This document shows, one piece after another, positions 8,973 to 17,227 of a stretch of DNA of 64,000 bases (positions are counted from its first letter, which is position 1; every line of letters starts with the position of its first letter). The position numbers and the translations under genes were made by a program. Source of the stretch: JBHIKY01 sp042139015 (lineage in GTDB: Bacteria; Bacillota; Bacilli; Bacillales; Marinococcaceae); assembly GCF_042139015.1 (NCBI RefSeq), contig NZ_JBHIKY010000006.1, positions 62,001 to 126,000 on the forward strand, written 5' to 3'. Below the pieces are notes generated by a model that was given only the letters and a program-made list of their open reading frames with translations, made no database searches and was not told the origin of the DNA.

Positions 8973-10440
8973 TGCAGGGAAAAGCTATTTAGTTACTGGA
9001 ATTTGCAGAGCACTTTCAAACCGAGGGTACGATATTGCCCCTTTTAAAGGCCAGAATATGTCTAATAATTCATATGTTACGGTCTCTGGTCATGAGATTG
9101 GCCGCTCGCAGGGCCTGCAGGCAGAAGCCTGCAGATTAGTGCCGACTGTCCATATGAATCCAGTACTGCTCAAGCCGCGCAGTGATCAGAAGGCAGAGGT
9201 GATTATTCATGGAAAATCAATCGGTAGTCCTGCAGCCGGAGAATATCGCAGCACCTTTTTTGAACAAGCGTCTGAAGCAGTCTTTGAATCATTAGATAAA
9301 CTATCCGATAATTACGAATTTATTATTATGGAAGGCGCAGGAAGTCCTGCGGAAATAAACTTAATGGATAAGGATCTCGCTAATCTTGTGACGGCTTCCT
9401 ACGCTGATGTACCGGCATTATTAGCTGCAGATATCGAACGAGGCGGTGTTTTTGCAAGCATTACCGGTACCATGAATTTACTTCCAAATGAGCACAGGGA
9501 GCGGGTGAAAGGGCTCGTGGTCAATAGATTTCGCGGGGATCCATCTCTATTCAGTGATGGAGCTGTCTGGATTGAAAATAAAACCGGGGTGCCGGTGAAC
9601 GGTGTTATGCCAAAATTGAATCTAAGAATTGAACAGGAAGATTCCCTTTCTTTTCCGACACTTCAAAATTTTAGAGCAGATGCAGAAATAGATATTGCTG
9701 TTATTGCAATGCCATATGTTTCTAATTATACCGATGTTGAGCCCTTTCAATCAGAAACTGACTGTACGATTCGAATTGTAAAAGATAAACGTCAATTTGG
9801 CAGACCGGATGCCCTCCTCCTTCCAGGTACCCGCAGCACTATAAATGACCTTCGTTTTCTGAGGGAAAGTGGATTAGATAAAGAAATAATCGCACATGTA
9901 CAGAGAGGTGGATTTGTAGCCGGTATCTGTGGAGGCTTTCAAATGCTCGGTGACCAGCTAAACGATGAAGAGGGAAATGACTCCGGCAGGCCAGGAAGCA
10001 TCGTCAATGGGCTTCAGCTTCTTCCTGTGAATACGAAATTTGAAAAGCATAAAATTACTAGACGCTGGAGCGGTACCTTTCAAATGGAAAGTAGTCAGCA
10101 ATTATTTGTTTCCGGATTTGAAATTCATGAAGGAACTGCCGAATCCTGCTATTCTGCCGAGTGGAAGCCATTATTTATTTCTCAAGGTAAACCAGAAGGG
10201 CTCTGCTCTTTAAATTTCCGAATTATTGGTACTTATATTCACCATATTTTCCATAATGATGGATGGAGAACGTGGTGGCTGAATCAAGTAAGGCGTTCTA
10301 AAAAAATTGCAGATCAGCCTGTAATACCTTTTGGAATTTTGAAGGACGAGATTTTGGATGAGCTGGCAGAACAAATTGAAAAGCATCTGAACGTAGAGGA
10401 GATTATTAATATAATGAAAAAAGAGGGCAGAGCGGGATGA
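8935..10440 (+). CDS. cobQ: cobyric acid synthase CobQ
   Basis: Glutamine-dependent amidase of 501 residues that adds four amide groups to adenosylcobyrinic acid a,c-diamide. The N-terminal dethiobiotin-synthetase-like ATPase carries WGTTSDAGKS near residue 8 and PFKGQNMSNNSYVT. The C-terminal class I glutamine amidotransferase has the nucleophile in GICGGFQMLG and a catalytic His in GTYIHHIFHND. Tandem ATG codons at 8935 and 8938 follow AAAGGGGGA; the gene overlaps cobU by 38 bases. Its presence in a salvage operon suggests either that corrin-ring genes exist elsewhere or that a,c-diamide precursors are taken up. Confidence 0.93.
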   Translation: MMKGLIVWGTTSDAGKSYLVTGICRALSNRGYDIAPFKGQNMSNNSYVTVSGHEIGRSQGLQAEACRLVPTVHMNPVLLKPRSDQKAEVIIHGKSIGSPAAGEYRSTFFEQASEAVFESLDKLSDNYEFIIMEGAGSPAEINLMDKDLANLVTASYADVPALLAADIERGGVFASITGTMNLLPNEHRERVKGLVVNRFRGDPSLFSDGAVWIENKTGVPVNGVMPKLNLRIEQEDSLSFPTLQNFRADAEIDIAVIAMPYVSNYTDVEPFQSETDCTIRIVKDKRQFGRPDALLLPGTRSTINDLRFLRESGLDKEIIAHVQRGGFVAGICGGFQMLGDQLNDEEGNDSGRPGSIVNGLQLLPVNTKFEKHKITRRWSGTFQMESSQQLFVSGFEIHEGTAESCYSAEWKPLFISQGKPEGLCSLNFRIIGTYIHHIFHNDGWRTWWLNQVRRSKKIADQPVIPFGILKDEILDELAEQIEKHLNVEEIINIMKKEGRAG

Positions 10441-11231
10441 AAGCATTCCTCGATAGATTTAAAGGTTTTCGCTTAGCATTGACCTTTTTAACAATTCTTC
10501 CATCTGGAAGATCGGAGTGGACAGAGGAAAATGCAAGGAATGCTTTTTTTTATTTTCCGGCAGTAGGTGCAATTATCGGCGTGCTGACAGCAGGCAGTGT
10601 TTTACCGACTGCTTTTGTGCTGGACCTTCCTTCGTATATCACTGCTTTTCTAAGTCTGGCGATCTTTATTATTATGAGTGGTGGCATTCATTTAGACGGC
10701 TGGATGGATGTAAGCGATGCCGTCGGCTCGTGGAAAAACAGACAGAAAAGAATTGAAATATTAAAAGACAGCCAGGTAGGAGCAGCAGCTGTCTGGTCTG
10801 TACTTCTTCTGCTGCTCGGAAAATTTGTGTTTATATTATACGTGATTGAAGAAAGCAGCACTGCATGGCTTTTATTTATTATTATTCCTCTGCTCTCTCG
10901 TTTTGTGATGGCTCTGCTGCTTATGGGCGCCCCACTTTTAAAAAAAGAAGGATTGGCAGCATGGTTTCAAAAAAGAGTAAAGCGTCATGATCGCTTAATT
11001 ATCATGGGGAGCACGGGGCTTTTGCTGTTCATTCTTCATTTTTCTACAGCCACTTATTGGATCGGACTACTTTTGCTAGGTACTGCTATCTTTTTGCTAT
11101 CAGTGTTAAAGCGTATTTTTATCAAGCTATTTGGTGGGGTGAATGGAGATATGGCAGGTGCATTAAGTGAAGGGACAGAGGTGCTATTATGGCTGATGAG
11201 CGTATTATATATTTCCTTCGTCACGGGATGA
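10437..11231 (+). CDS. cobS: adenosylcobinamide-GDP ribazoletransferase CobS
   Basis: Membrane enzyme of 264 residues joining adenosylcobinamide-GDP to alpha-ribazole (or its phosphate) in the last steps of cobalamin assembly. FLTILPSG at the N terminus, GGIHLDGWMDVSDAV near residue 80 and the repeated hydrophobic helices are typical; GGVNGDMAGALSE near 225 is the second conserved acidic block. It overlaps the cobQ stop by four bases (ATGA). No cobT gene, which would supply alpha-ribazole phosphate, is in this operon. Confidence 0.93.
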   Translation: MKAFLDRFKGFRLALTFLTILPSGRSEWTEENARNAFFYFPAVGAIIGVLTAGSVLPTAFVLDLPSYITAFLSLAIFIIMSGGIHLDGWMDVSDAVGSWKNRQKRIEILKDSQVGAAAVWSVLLLLLGKFVFILYVIEESSTAWLLFIIIPLLSRFVMALLLMGAPLLKKEGLAAWFQKRVKRHDRLIIMGSTGLLLFILHFSTATYWIGLLLLGTAIFLLSVLKRIFIKLFGGVNGDMAGALSEGTEVLLWLMSVLYISFVTG

Positions 11232-11788
11232 CTACTGCTAACCAAAAGAGGCTCTACTGCGGTTGGAGTGATCCGCCGCTTCTCTCTTCTGAAGAACTCC
11301 GCCTCTCCCAACTTGGCGTTTCTGAAGATATAGATGCCGTATTTGCCAGTGACAGTATTCGGTCACTACGCACGGCACAGTTATTGTTTCCTAATGTGAG
11401 AATCAGGGAAACTATGCTGCTGAGGGAGATGAACTTTGGAGATTTTGAGGGAAAGTCCTACGAGCAATTAAAAAGCAGCCCCGATTACCGCTGGTGGATC
11501 AATGATTTACAAAAGAATTTCGCTAAAAATGGTGAAACTCCTCAGACATTTCACAGCAGGATTATTACCTTCTGGAACGAATTAAGTGAAATAGAATTCA
11601 AAGCCGCCGCTGTTGTTACTCACAGTGGCTGGATGAGAGGATGGTTAAGAAATATTGGGAAAAATAGTGAAGTAGAGTGGAATATTCCTTTTGGAGGAGG
11701 ATACAAAGCTGCTCTGACCAATAGAGGAGGGGAACTGATTTGCACTTCATTACAGGAGGTCATTTTAACGGAAAAGCACAATGGGTGA
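11189..11788 (+). CDS. cobC: histidine phosphatase family protein, probable alpha-ribazole phosphatase
   Basis: Cytosolic phosphatase of 199 residues. The phosphohistidine motif FLRHGMTTANQ is at the N terminus, EMNFGDFEGKSY near 85 is the phosphoglycerate-mutase-like block, and the second catalytic His is in VVTHSGWMRGWL. It starts inside cobS (43-base overlap) behind GAGGTG. In a cobalamin operon this family removes the phosphate from alpha-ribazole 5'-phosphate or from adenosylcobalamin 5'-phosphate. The precise substrate cannot be read from sequence. Confidence 0.8.
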   Translation: MADERIIYFLRHGMTTANQKRLYCGWSDPPLLSSEELRLSQLGVSEDIDAVFASDSIRSLRTAQLLFPNVRIRETMLLREMNFGDFEGKSYEQLKSSPDYRWWINDLQKNFAKNGETPQTFHSRIITFWNELSEIEFKAAAVVTHSGWMRGWLRNIGKNSEVEWNIPFGGGYKAALTNRGGELICTSLQEVILTEKHNG

Positions 11789-12186
11789 AGGAGCAGCAGA
11801 AATATGAAAATGCATACTGGATTACCTTTTATAATCGGAACAGCAAAATGGCAGAGCCGGAGAAATTACAAGAGTCATGTATTGTTATTAATGGTGTGGA
11901 AGCAGGGTTGTATCAGCATTTAAACGAACATCCCTCACATACAGGACAAACGTTTATGGATACAATTATTTCGTATTATTTAATTTGGGAGAAAGCAGAA
12001 AAAAACCGAAGCCTGATTATTATCGGTACAGATATCACGAAAGGGATCGTTCCTGCGGAACCGATGCAACGAAGATGGAGGGATGAAACAGGCTGGCTGT
12101 ATCAATCGTTACTAAAAAAAGCGGAAGATGCCGATCTGATCTGGTTCGGGATAAATCAACCACTTAAAAGGAGGAAATTGATATGA
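11740..12186 (+). CDS. short CobU-like nucleotide-binding protein
   Basis: Protein of 148 residues related to the CobU/CobP family but shorter than the 191-residue CobU in this operon. A degenerate P-loop FITGGHFNGKAQWV opens the protein, and GTDITKGIVPAEPMQRRWRD near residue 103 matches the CobU C-terminal block (normally SNEVGWGIVP...RRFRD). The RHxxxR segment that carries the guanylylated His in CobU is absent. The start is TTG 11740 behind AGAGGAGGGG, overlapping the previous gene by 49 bases, and its stop overlaps pduO. It may be a kinase-only or regulatory paralogue; that is inference. Confidence 0.7.
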   Translation: MHFITGGHFNGKAQWVKEQQKYENAYWITFYNRNSKMAEPEKLQESCIVINGVEAGLYQHLNEHPSHTGQTFMDTIISYYLIWEKAEKNRSLIIIGTDITKGIVPAEPMQRRWRDETGWLYQSLLKKAEDADLIWFGINQPLKRRKLI

Positions 12187-12761
12187 AACTATACACACGC
12201 GGAGGAGATAAAGGAAGAACAGGTATTATAGGAGGACGACGAGATAAAGACGATGTCAGGGTGGAGGCCTACGGAACAATAGATGAATTAAATGCTTTTA
12301 CGGGACGCGCTGTGTCCTTGCTCGATAATGAAATGTTTCCAGAAATTGTTAATGAATTAATTAATATTCAGCATGAGCTTTTTGACTGCGGAAGTGACCT
12401 TGCCAACGTAAAAAAGGACGCAGTTTTTAAAGTGAAACCGGAGATGACAAGCTTTTTGGAAGAACGTATCGATGAATATATTGTAGAGGCTCCGGAGCTT
12501 GAACGATTTATCCTTCCTGGCGGTTCCACAGCTGCTTCTGATATTCATATCTGCCGTACGATAGCTAGAAGAAGCGAAAGAGTAACAGCTTCTTTAATGA
12601 AAGTGGAGCCGATTAATGATGAAGTATTTAAGTATCTTAACAGACTCTCTGACTATTTTTTTGCAATTGCAAGGGTAATCAATCATAGGCTGCAGGTGGC
12701 TGATGTAGAATATGAACGAAGTGCAATCGTCTTTCGTTCTAAAAACCGCAAAAATAAATAA
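12183..12761 (+). CDS. pduO: PduO-type ATP:cob(I)alamin adenosyltransferase
   Basis: Enzyme of 192 residues that transfers the adenosyl group of ATP to cob(I)alamin. The N-terminal MKLYTRGGDKGRTGIIGG is the family ATP-binding signature, AYGTIDELNAFTG follows near residue 30, FILPGGSTAASDIHICRTIARRSER near 103-127 forms the active-site block, and YLNRLSDYFFAIARV is the C-terminal signature. It overlaps the preceding gene by four bases and has an AAAGGAGG ribosome binding site. It is the last gene of the cobalamin operon and supplies the adenosyl form used by the riboswitch and by adenosylcobalamin enzymes. Confidence 0.95.
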   Translation: MKLYTRGGDKGRTGIIGGRRDKDDVRVEAYGTIDELNAFTGRAVSLLDNEMFPEIVNELINIQHELFDCGSDLANVKKDAVFKVKPEMTSFLEERIDEYIVEAPELERFILPGGSTAASDIHICRTIARRSERVTASLMKVEPINDEVFKYLNRLSDYFFAIARVINHRLQVADVEYERSAIVFRSKNRKNK

Positions 12762-12773
12762 CAGCATTAAAAG

Positions 12774-12806
12774 ACAGGCTTTCCAAATGCGGAGGGCCTG
12801 TTTTTT
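12774..12806 (+). terminator. terminator of the cobalamin operon
   Basis: Stem ACAGGC...GCCTGT with inner TTTCC/GGAGG pairing and loop AAATGC, followed by six T. It ends the roughly 10-kb operon. Confidence 0.85.
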
Positions 12807-12835
12807 GAATAAAGAATGACGAACTATTCATACTA
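12806..12835 (+). promoter_or_regulatory. sigma-G type promoter of the ger operon
   Basis: TGAATA at 12806-12811 and CATACTA at 12829-12835 with a 17-base spacer match the forespore sigma-G consensus exactly. It lies 33 bases upstream of gerA, as expected for germinant-receptor operons. Confidence 0.85.
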
Positions 12836-12867
12836 ACAATGAGAAATAAGCGGACGGGGGCACAGCC

Positions 12868-14364
12868 ATGTTATTCCGAAGACGAAAGAAAAATCGTATA
12901 TTCGCTCCTGATCAAGAAGACGCTTCGAAGTGGCTGAAGCAATTGTCTTTGAACAGTGCTGATTTTAAGCGATCTCAAGTGAGTACCTCATATCAGCCGT
13001 TTATTATTTATTATTATTCTGAGTTGATTGATAAGGAAAGGCTGCATCATGATCTAATCCGTCCATTAAAATCTTTTCCGTGGGCATCCATTTCTGAAAT
13101 TGAACAACTGCTTGAAAGTGAAAATGCAGTGAAAACTCACGATGTTAATGAAATAAATGAAGGCATTCATGCAGGTTCAGTAGTGGTGGAATTGAATAAT
13201 ACTGCAGAAATGCTGCTTATCCAGATGCCAGCGAGTGAAAAGAGAGAAATCTCTGTACCAGAAACCGAATTTAGTGTTATCGGACCTCAGGAGTCCTTTG
13301 TGGAAAGTATGAGCACTAATCTTCTGTTAGTAAGAAGAAGGCTTCCAATCTCAACCTTGCAATTAAAAGAATTGAAGCTGGGAACTATAACGAAAACAAA
13401 AACTTCCATTTTATATATAGAAGGTATTGCAGATGAAGCGAACGTCAATACGTTGATGCAGCGACTGCAGGCCATTGATTATGATGAAATCTTAGATGCG
13501 AACACGGCTGCACAAATGATCAGCGATCATACGTTCTCTATTTTTCCTCAGTTTGTGAACACGGAGAGGCCGGACAGAGTGGCTGCAGCATTAATCGAAG
13601 GAAAAACAGTATTTATGACAGAAGGATCTCCGGAAGCAATTGTCGCTCCATCGACCTTGCTCGAATTTTTTACTTCGCTTGAAGATTATTATCTTCCGTG
13701 GCATATTGCTTCCTTTATCAGGTTTCTAAGGATTGGCGCTGTTTTATTTTCTGTGCTTGCAACTCCTATTTATGTAGCTGTTATGACATACCATTATGAA
13801 TTGATTCCAAAAGATCTGTTATCAACCCTGTACGCTTCACGTAGTAATATTCCGTTTCCCCCTATCATAGAAGCATTATTTCTTGAGTTTACAATTGAAC
13901 TCCTGCGGGAAGCCGGAGCAAGGCTGCCTACGAAAGTGGGGCAGACGATCGGTATCGTAGGCGGTATTGTAATCGGTCAGGCATCCGTGGAAGCTGGCCT
14001 TACGAGCAATATCCTCTTAATTGTGGTTGCACTTGCAGCACTTGCTTCTTTTACTTCTCCTGTATATCAAATGGGTAATACCGTTAGAATTGTTCGTTTT
14101 CCATTTATATTCGGCGCAGCCTGGCTCGGCGGACTTGGAATTGCAATAGCCTTTATAGTACTTAGCTCACACTTACTCAAACTGACTTCGCTCGGCAGGC
14201 CGTACCTTTCTCCTTTTTATCCTCTGCGAATAAAAGATTGGAAAGACTCGATTTTCAGGCTGCCATACAGCTCACTGCAGTCAAGGCCTGCACAGTCACG
14301 GCCTCAGCAGAAATCACGTGTGCCGGGGGGGAGACAAAGCTTAAAAAGAGATATTGATGAATAA
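12868..14364 (+). CDS. gerA: GerA-family germinant receptor A subunit
   Basis: A subunit (498 residues) of an inner spore-membrane nutrient germinant receptor. The N-terminal half is soluble (to about residue 280) and contains the family blocks VFMTEGSPEAIVAPSTLLEFF and SLEDYYLPW; the C-terminal half carries about five membrane helices with PFPPIIEALFLEFTIELLREAG and GQTIGIVGGIVIGQASVEAG. The C terminus is a basic, Pro- and Gln-rich tail. It is the first gene of an A-B-C operon under a sigma-G promoter. The germinant it responds to cannot be predicted from sequence. Confidence 0.93.
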   Translation: MLFRRRKKNRIFAPDQEDASKWLKQLSLNSADFKRSQVSTSYQPFIIYYYSELIDKERLHHDLIRPLKSFPWASISEIEQLLESENAVKTHDVNEINEGIHAGSVVVELNNTAEMLLIQMPASEKREISVPETEFSVIGPQESFVESMSTNLLLVRRRLPISTLQLKELKLGTITKTKTSILYIEGIADEANVNTLMQRLQAIDYDEILDANTAAQMISDHTFSIFPQFVNTERPDRVAAALIEGKTVFMTEGSPEAIVAPSTLLEFFTSLEDYYLPWHIASFIRFLRIGAVLFSVLATPIYVAVMTYHYELIPKDLLSTLYASRSNIPFPPIIEALFLEFTIELLREAGARLPTKVGQTIGIVGGIVIGQASVEAGLTSNILLIVVALAALASFTSPVYQMGNTVRIVRFPFIFGAAWLGGLGIAIAFIVLSSHLLKLTSLGRPYLSPFYPLRIKDWKDSIFRLPYSSLQSRPAQSRPQQKSRVPGGRQSLKRDIDE

Positions 14365-14382
14365 GAGGGAGGGAAAAGAGTT

Positions 14383-15483
14383 TTGGGTAAAGCTGAATCT
14401 GTAACAACTCAAGTATCTCCCTTTATGGTATTTTTTCTTGTTCACGCCATGCAGGTTGGAGTAGGTGTTCTCGGAGTACAGCGGATGATTTCAAAATACA
14501 GCGGATATGATGGCTGGATCTCTATTATAATTGCCGGCATCATCATCGCGGTAATCATCTGCATGATCTATTATTTGCTCGATGAAGAAAACAGAGACAT
14601 TATGGAACTGCACAAAAATTTATTCGGAAAGTGGATTGGAAATAGTCTCAGCTATATAATGATTATTTACTTTTATTTATTAGGATTGGTAGTACTCCGA
14701 ACGTTTATCGAAGTTGTACAGGTATGGGTTTTTTCTGAATTACGCGGTTGGGTGTTTGGTTTATTAACAGTATCCGTGCTTTATTATTTGATTCTAGGAG
14801 GATTTCGCGCGGTAACAGGGCTTTGCTTTGTAGGGGTGTTTGTGCCTGCAATGCTGTATTTTGTATTGCTGCTGCCGTTAGAATACGCAAATTTTTACAA
14901 TCTGCTTCCTGTCTGGAAGCACAGTTTATCAGAGATGTTGTTGGGAGCAAGAGAATCCACCTTATCATTTCTAGGGTTTGAGCTGATATTAATGTTTTAT
15001 CCGTTTATAAAAAATGCAGAAAAATCTTTAAAATGGGCACTTGCCGGTCACGGCGCCACTACCATTGTATATACATCGGTGATGATTATTTCCCTTGTTT
15101 TTTATAGTGAGAAGCAGCTCGAACAAACAATCTGGCCGACGCTTACACTTTTAAAAGTAATTGAGCTTCCGTTTATTGAACGCTTTGAATATCTCGGAAT
15201 CTCCCTGTGGTTTATCATTATAATTCCAAACTTGGCAATGGCTTTTTGGGCAGCAAGCCGGGGGTTAAAGAAGCTGCTTCCATTTAAACAGCGCAGCAAT
15301 CTGCTCGTGTTGATGATACTGGTTGTGTGCATATTGCCATTTATGAACAGCCGCATGGTCATTGATATGTTTAACACAGCCATTTCCAATGCTGGCTTTA
15401 TTATAATTACATGCTACATACCGCTTCTATTTCTAATTAAATTAATCGTTCATTATGTAAAGAAGAAGGGTAGTAAAAAATGA
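14383..15483 (+). CDS. gerB: GerB-family endospore germination permease
   Basis: B subunit of the germinant receptor, 366 residues, APC-transporter-like with about ten membrane helices. Family signs are the N-terminal FLVHAMQVGVGVLGVQR block and the central FYNLLPVWKHSL region. In this family the B subunit binds the germinant. The start is TTG 14383 behind AGAGGGAGGG. The end overlaps gerC by four bases. Confidence 0.92.
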   Translation: MGKAESVTTQVSPFMVFFLVHAMQVGVGVLGVQRMISKYSGYDGWISIIIAGIIIAVIICMIYYLLDEENRDIMELHKNLFGKWIGNSLSYIMIIYFYLLGLVVLRTFIEVVQVWVFSELRGWVFGLLTVSVLYYLILGGFRAVTGLCFVGVFVPAMLYFVLLLPLEYANFYNLLPVWKHSLSEMLLGARESTLSFLGFELILMFYPFIKNAEKSLKWALAGHGATTIVYTSVMIISLVFYSEKQLEQTIWPTLTLLKVIELPFIERFEYLGISLWFIIIIPNLAMAFWAASRGLKKLLPFKQRSNLLVLMILVVCILPFMNSRMVIDMFNTAISNAGFIIITCYIPLLFLIKLIVHYVKKKGSKK

Positions 15484-16574
15484 AAAGACTATTATTAATT
15501 ATATGCTGCACCATTACTTTGGTAAGCGGATGTGCTGTGAACACACAGGTGATTGATGATCTTTCTTTAATTCAAACAGTCGGATACGACATAGGTGAAA
15601 ATGAAAAGTTCGAATACATGGTGATGTATCCAACCTTTAAGGAGCAGGGGGAGGAGCATACCGCAAAAATTGAACTGATGTCTGTATATGCTAAAACATC
15701 TGAACAAGCGAGAAATTTGTTAAACAGCAGAGCTCAGAAGCCTCTGAGGTATGGACAGCTTCGTACGATTGTTTTCAGCAGTGATATTGCAGAAGAGGGC
15801 ATTGAGGATCTAACTTCCACATTTTATAGAAACCCGCATATTGGTAACCAGATTTATTTAGCAGTTACGGAAAATAAAACTAAAGACATGCTGAGGGTGA
15901 AAAAAACAACTGAAGATGGCATGGGTGTCTACCTTTCGGATCTAATCACCCAGAATGAAGAATTTGAAAGTATACCTTCAACCAATTTACATCAATTTTT
16001 ATTTAATATGTACAGTGACGGCAGGGATGCTTATCTTCCGATTGCAAATAAACATGAAGATGGTCTTGAAATAACCGGGGTTGCGCTTTTTGCAAATGGT
16101 AAGATGAAAGGAAAACTTAATCAAAAAATGTCTTTTGTCATGAAGCTTCTGTTAGAGGGAAGCGACAGCGGTACGAGTCAATTTTATTCCCCGTCAGTAG
16201 ACTCTCATGTCGTATTGCAAAACATACGATCCAGTGTGAAATATATTCAGAGGAAAGGGGGACTCAAGCCTGAATACGATGTAGAGCTTTCCGTTCAAGG
16301 TCAAATTACAGATTATACGAATGATATAAATTTAGAAGATACGAAAGTTATGGATACTGTAATGAAAGATGTAGAAGCAGACCTGAAAAAGAAAAGTGAA
16401 GAAGTTATCAGCTATATGAAGGAAATCAACTCGGATGTGCTAGGATTTGGAGAGAAATACCGGTCCAGAACCAGGGATTGGAAGCCAAAACAATGGAAAA
16501 AAGAAATATATCCAGATTTGAAAGTAAACGTAAATGTAAAAGTTGATGTTCTTCATACAGGGGCGATTGAATAA
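15480..16574 (+). CDS. gerC: Ger(x)C-family germination lipoprotein
   Basis: C subunit of the germinant receptor, 364 residues. A lipoprotein signal ends in LVSGC (Cys18), so the mature protein is lipid-anchored to the inner spore membrane. Typical Ger(x)C blocks follow: LSLIQTVGYDIGE, the REQARNLL-like segment SEQARNLLNSRAQKPLRYGQ, and a C-terminal region ending in KVNVNVKVDVLHTG. It overlaps gerB by four bases, consistent with a single A-B-C transcript. Confidence 0.93.
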   Translation: MKRLLLIICCTITLVSGCAVNTQVIDDLSLIQTVGYDIGENEKFEYMVMYPTFKEQGEEHTAKIELMSVYAKTSEQARNLLNSRAQKPLRYGQLRTIVFSSDIAEEGIEDLTSTFYRNPHIGNQIYLAVTENKTKDMLRVKKTTEDGMGVYLSDLITQNEEFESIPSTNLHQFLFNMYSDGRDAYLPIANKHEDGLEITGVALFANGKMKGKLNQKMSFVMKLLLEGSDSGTSQFYSPSVDSHVVLQNIRSSVKYIQRKGGLKPEYDVELSVQGQITDYTNDINLEDTKVMDTVMKDVEADLKKKSEEVISYMKEINSDVLGFGEKYRSRTRDWKPKQWKKEIYPDLKVNVNVKVDVLHTGAIE

Positions 16575-16631
16575 TTTTGGCATGCATGCTTACTTTTTCA
16601 CATACGATGATGGAGGAAGGGAGCTGCTTAA

Positions 16632-16736
16632 GTGAACGAATTAAAACGGTTGTCAGCAGTTGCATTATTTATTGTAATATTTATCATAATATTTATGTTT
16701 TTAGGGGTTTCGTCCTCCTATGCACATCTAGTCTGA
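16632..16736 (+). CDS. possible 34-residue membrane peptide after gerC
   Basis: A GTG codon 10 bases after GGAGGAAGGGAG (16612-16622) opens a 34-codon frame: a short basic start (NELKRLS), about 18 strongly hydrophobic residues and a short tail. It lies 57 bases after gerC. Some ger operons carry a small membrane D protein; this could be a reduced analogue, but that is speculation. A competing 79-codon frame on the same strand lacks a good ribosome binding site. Confidence 0.35.
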   Translation: MNELKRLSAVALFIVIFIIIFMFLGVSSSYAHLV

Positions 16737-16778
16737 ACTATGGTAAACTTAAAGTACTATATATAAAGGAATTTTCTA

Positions 16779-17183
16779 ATGACGAATCGGAACTGCGACA
16801 AGAGGATACATCTTGATGCCTCTCTTTTGCTATGGATGAATGAGCAGACGGGAAAGCGTAAAGGCGAAGAGTGGATATTGAACAGTTTTTTGTTCTTTCT
16901 ACGGAAATTATATATCCATAAGAGTATTCGTATCGATCAAAATGGGAATCTTCACCGCCGCTTTTGGAAAGGAATGGAAGGAACTCTTCATTTCAAACTT
17001 CTTCAAAAGCATGAAAAACCGGGAAACATTTTATTTTATCAATTTATGGAAGAGGTTGCCCACAGTGAAAATTGGATAGTTATAGAAAGGGACAGAGCTG
17101 TACTTACTGAAAATGGAATTGACTTCTTGAAAATGCCGCGTTCAAGACAATGGAACCTAATATTAGGCTATGTCTGGCCATGA
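16779..17183 (+). CDS. hypothetical protein, 134 residues
   Basis: I do not recognise this protein. It is soluble, basic, rich in Leu, Phe, His and Lys, and has no signal peptide, Cys motif or P-loop. Segments WKGMEGTLHFKLLQKHEKPGN and AVLTENGIDFLK look like helix and wing of a winged-helix fold, but this is only an impression. AAAGGA lies about 10 bases upstream of ATG 16779. It follows the ger operon without an obvious terminator and ends before a bidirectional hairpin shared with serA. Confidence 0.6.
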   Translation: MTNRNCDKRIHLDASLLLWMNEQTGKRKGEEWILNSFLFFLRKLYIHKSIRIDQNGNLHRRFWKGMEGTLHFKLLQKHEKPGNILFYQFMEEVAHSENWIVIERDRAVLTENGIDFLKMPRSRQWNLILGYVWP

Positions 17184-17187
17184 TACA

Positions 17188-17224
17188 TAAAGAAGCTTTC
17201 GCCCTGCCGGCAAAAGCTTCTTTA
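17188..17224. terminator. bidirectional terminator between the 134-residue ORF and serA
   Basis: TAAAGAAGCTTT (17188-17199) and its perfect complement AAAGCTTCTTTA (17213-17224) enclose a 13-base loop. A and T runs on both sides suit convergent transcripts. Confidence 0.8.
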
Positions 17225-17227
17225 TTA

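Noticed and set aside
16577..16816. 79-codon plus-strand frame after gerC
   Set aside because: Starts two bases after the gerC stop without a ribosome binding site, has odd Cys- and Tyr-rich composition, and overlaps both the better-supported 34-codon frame and the 134-residue gene.
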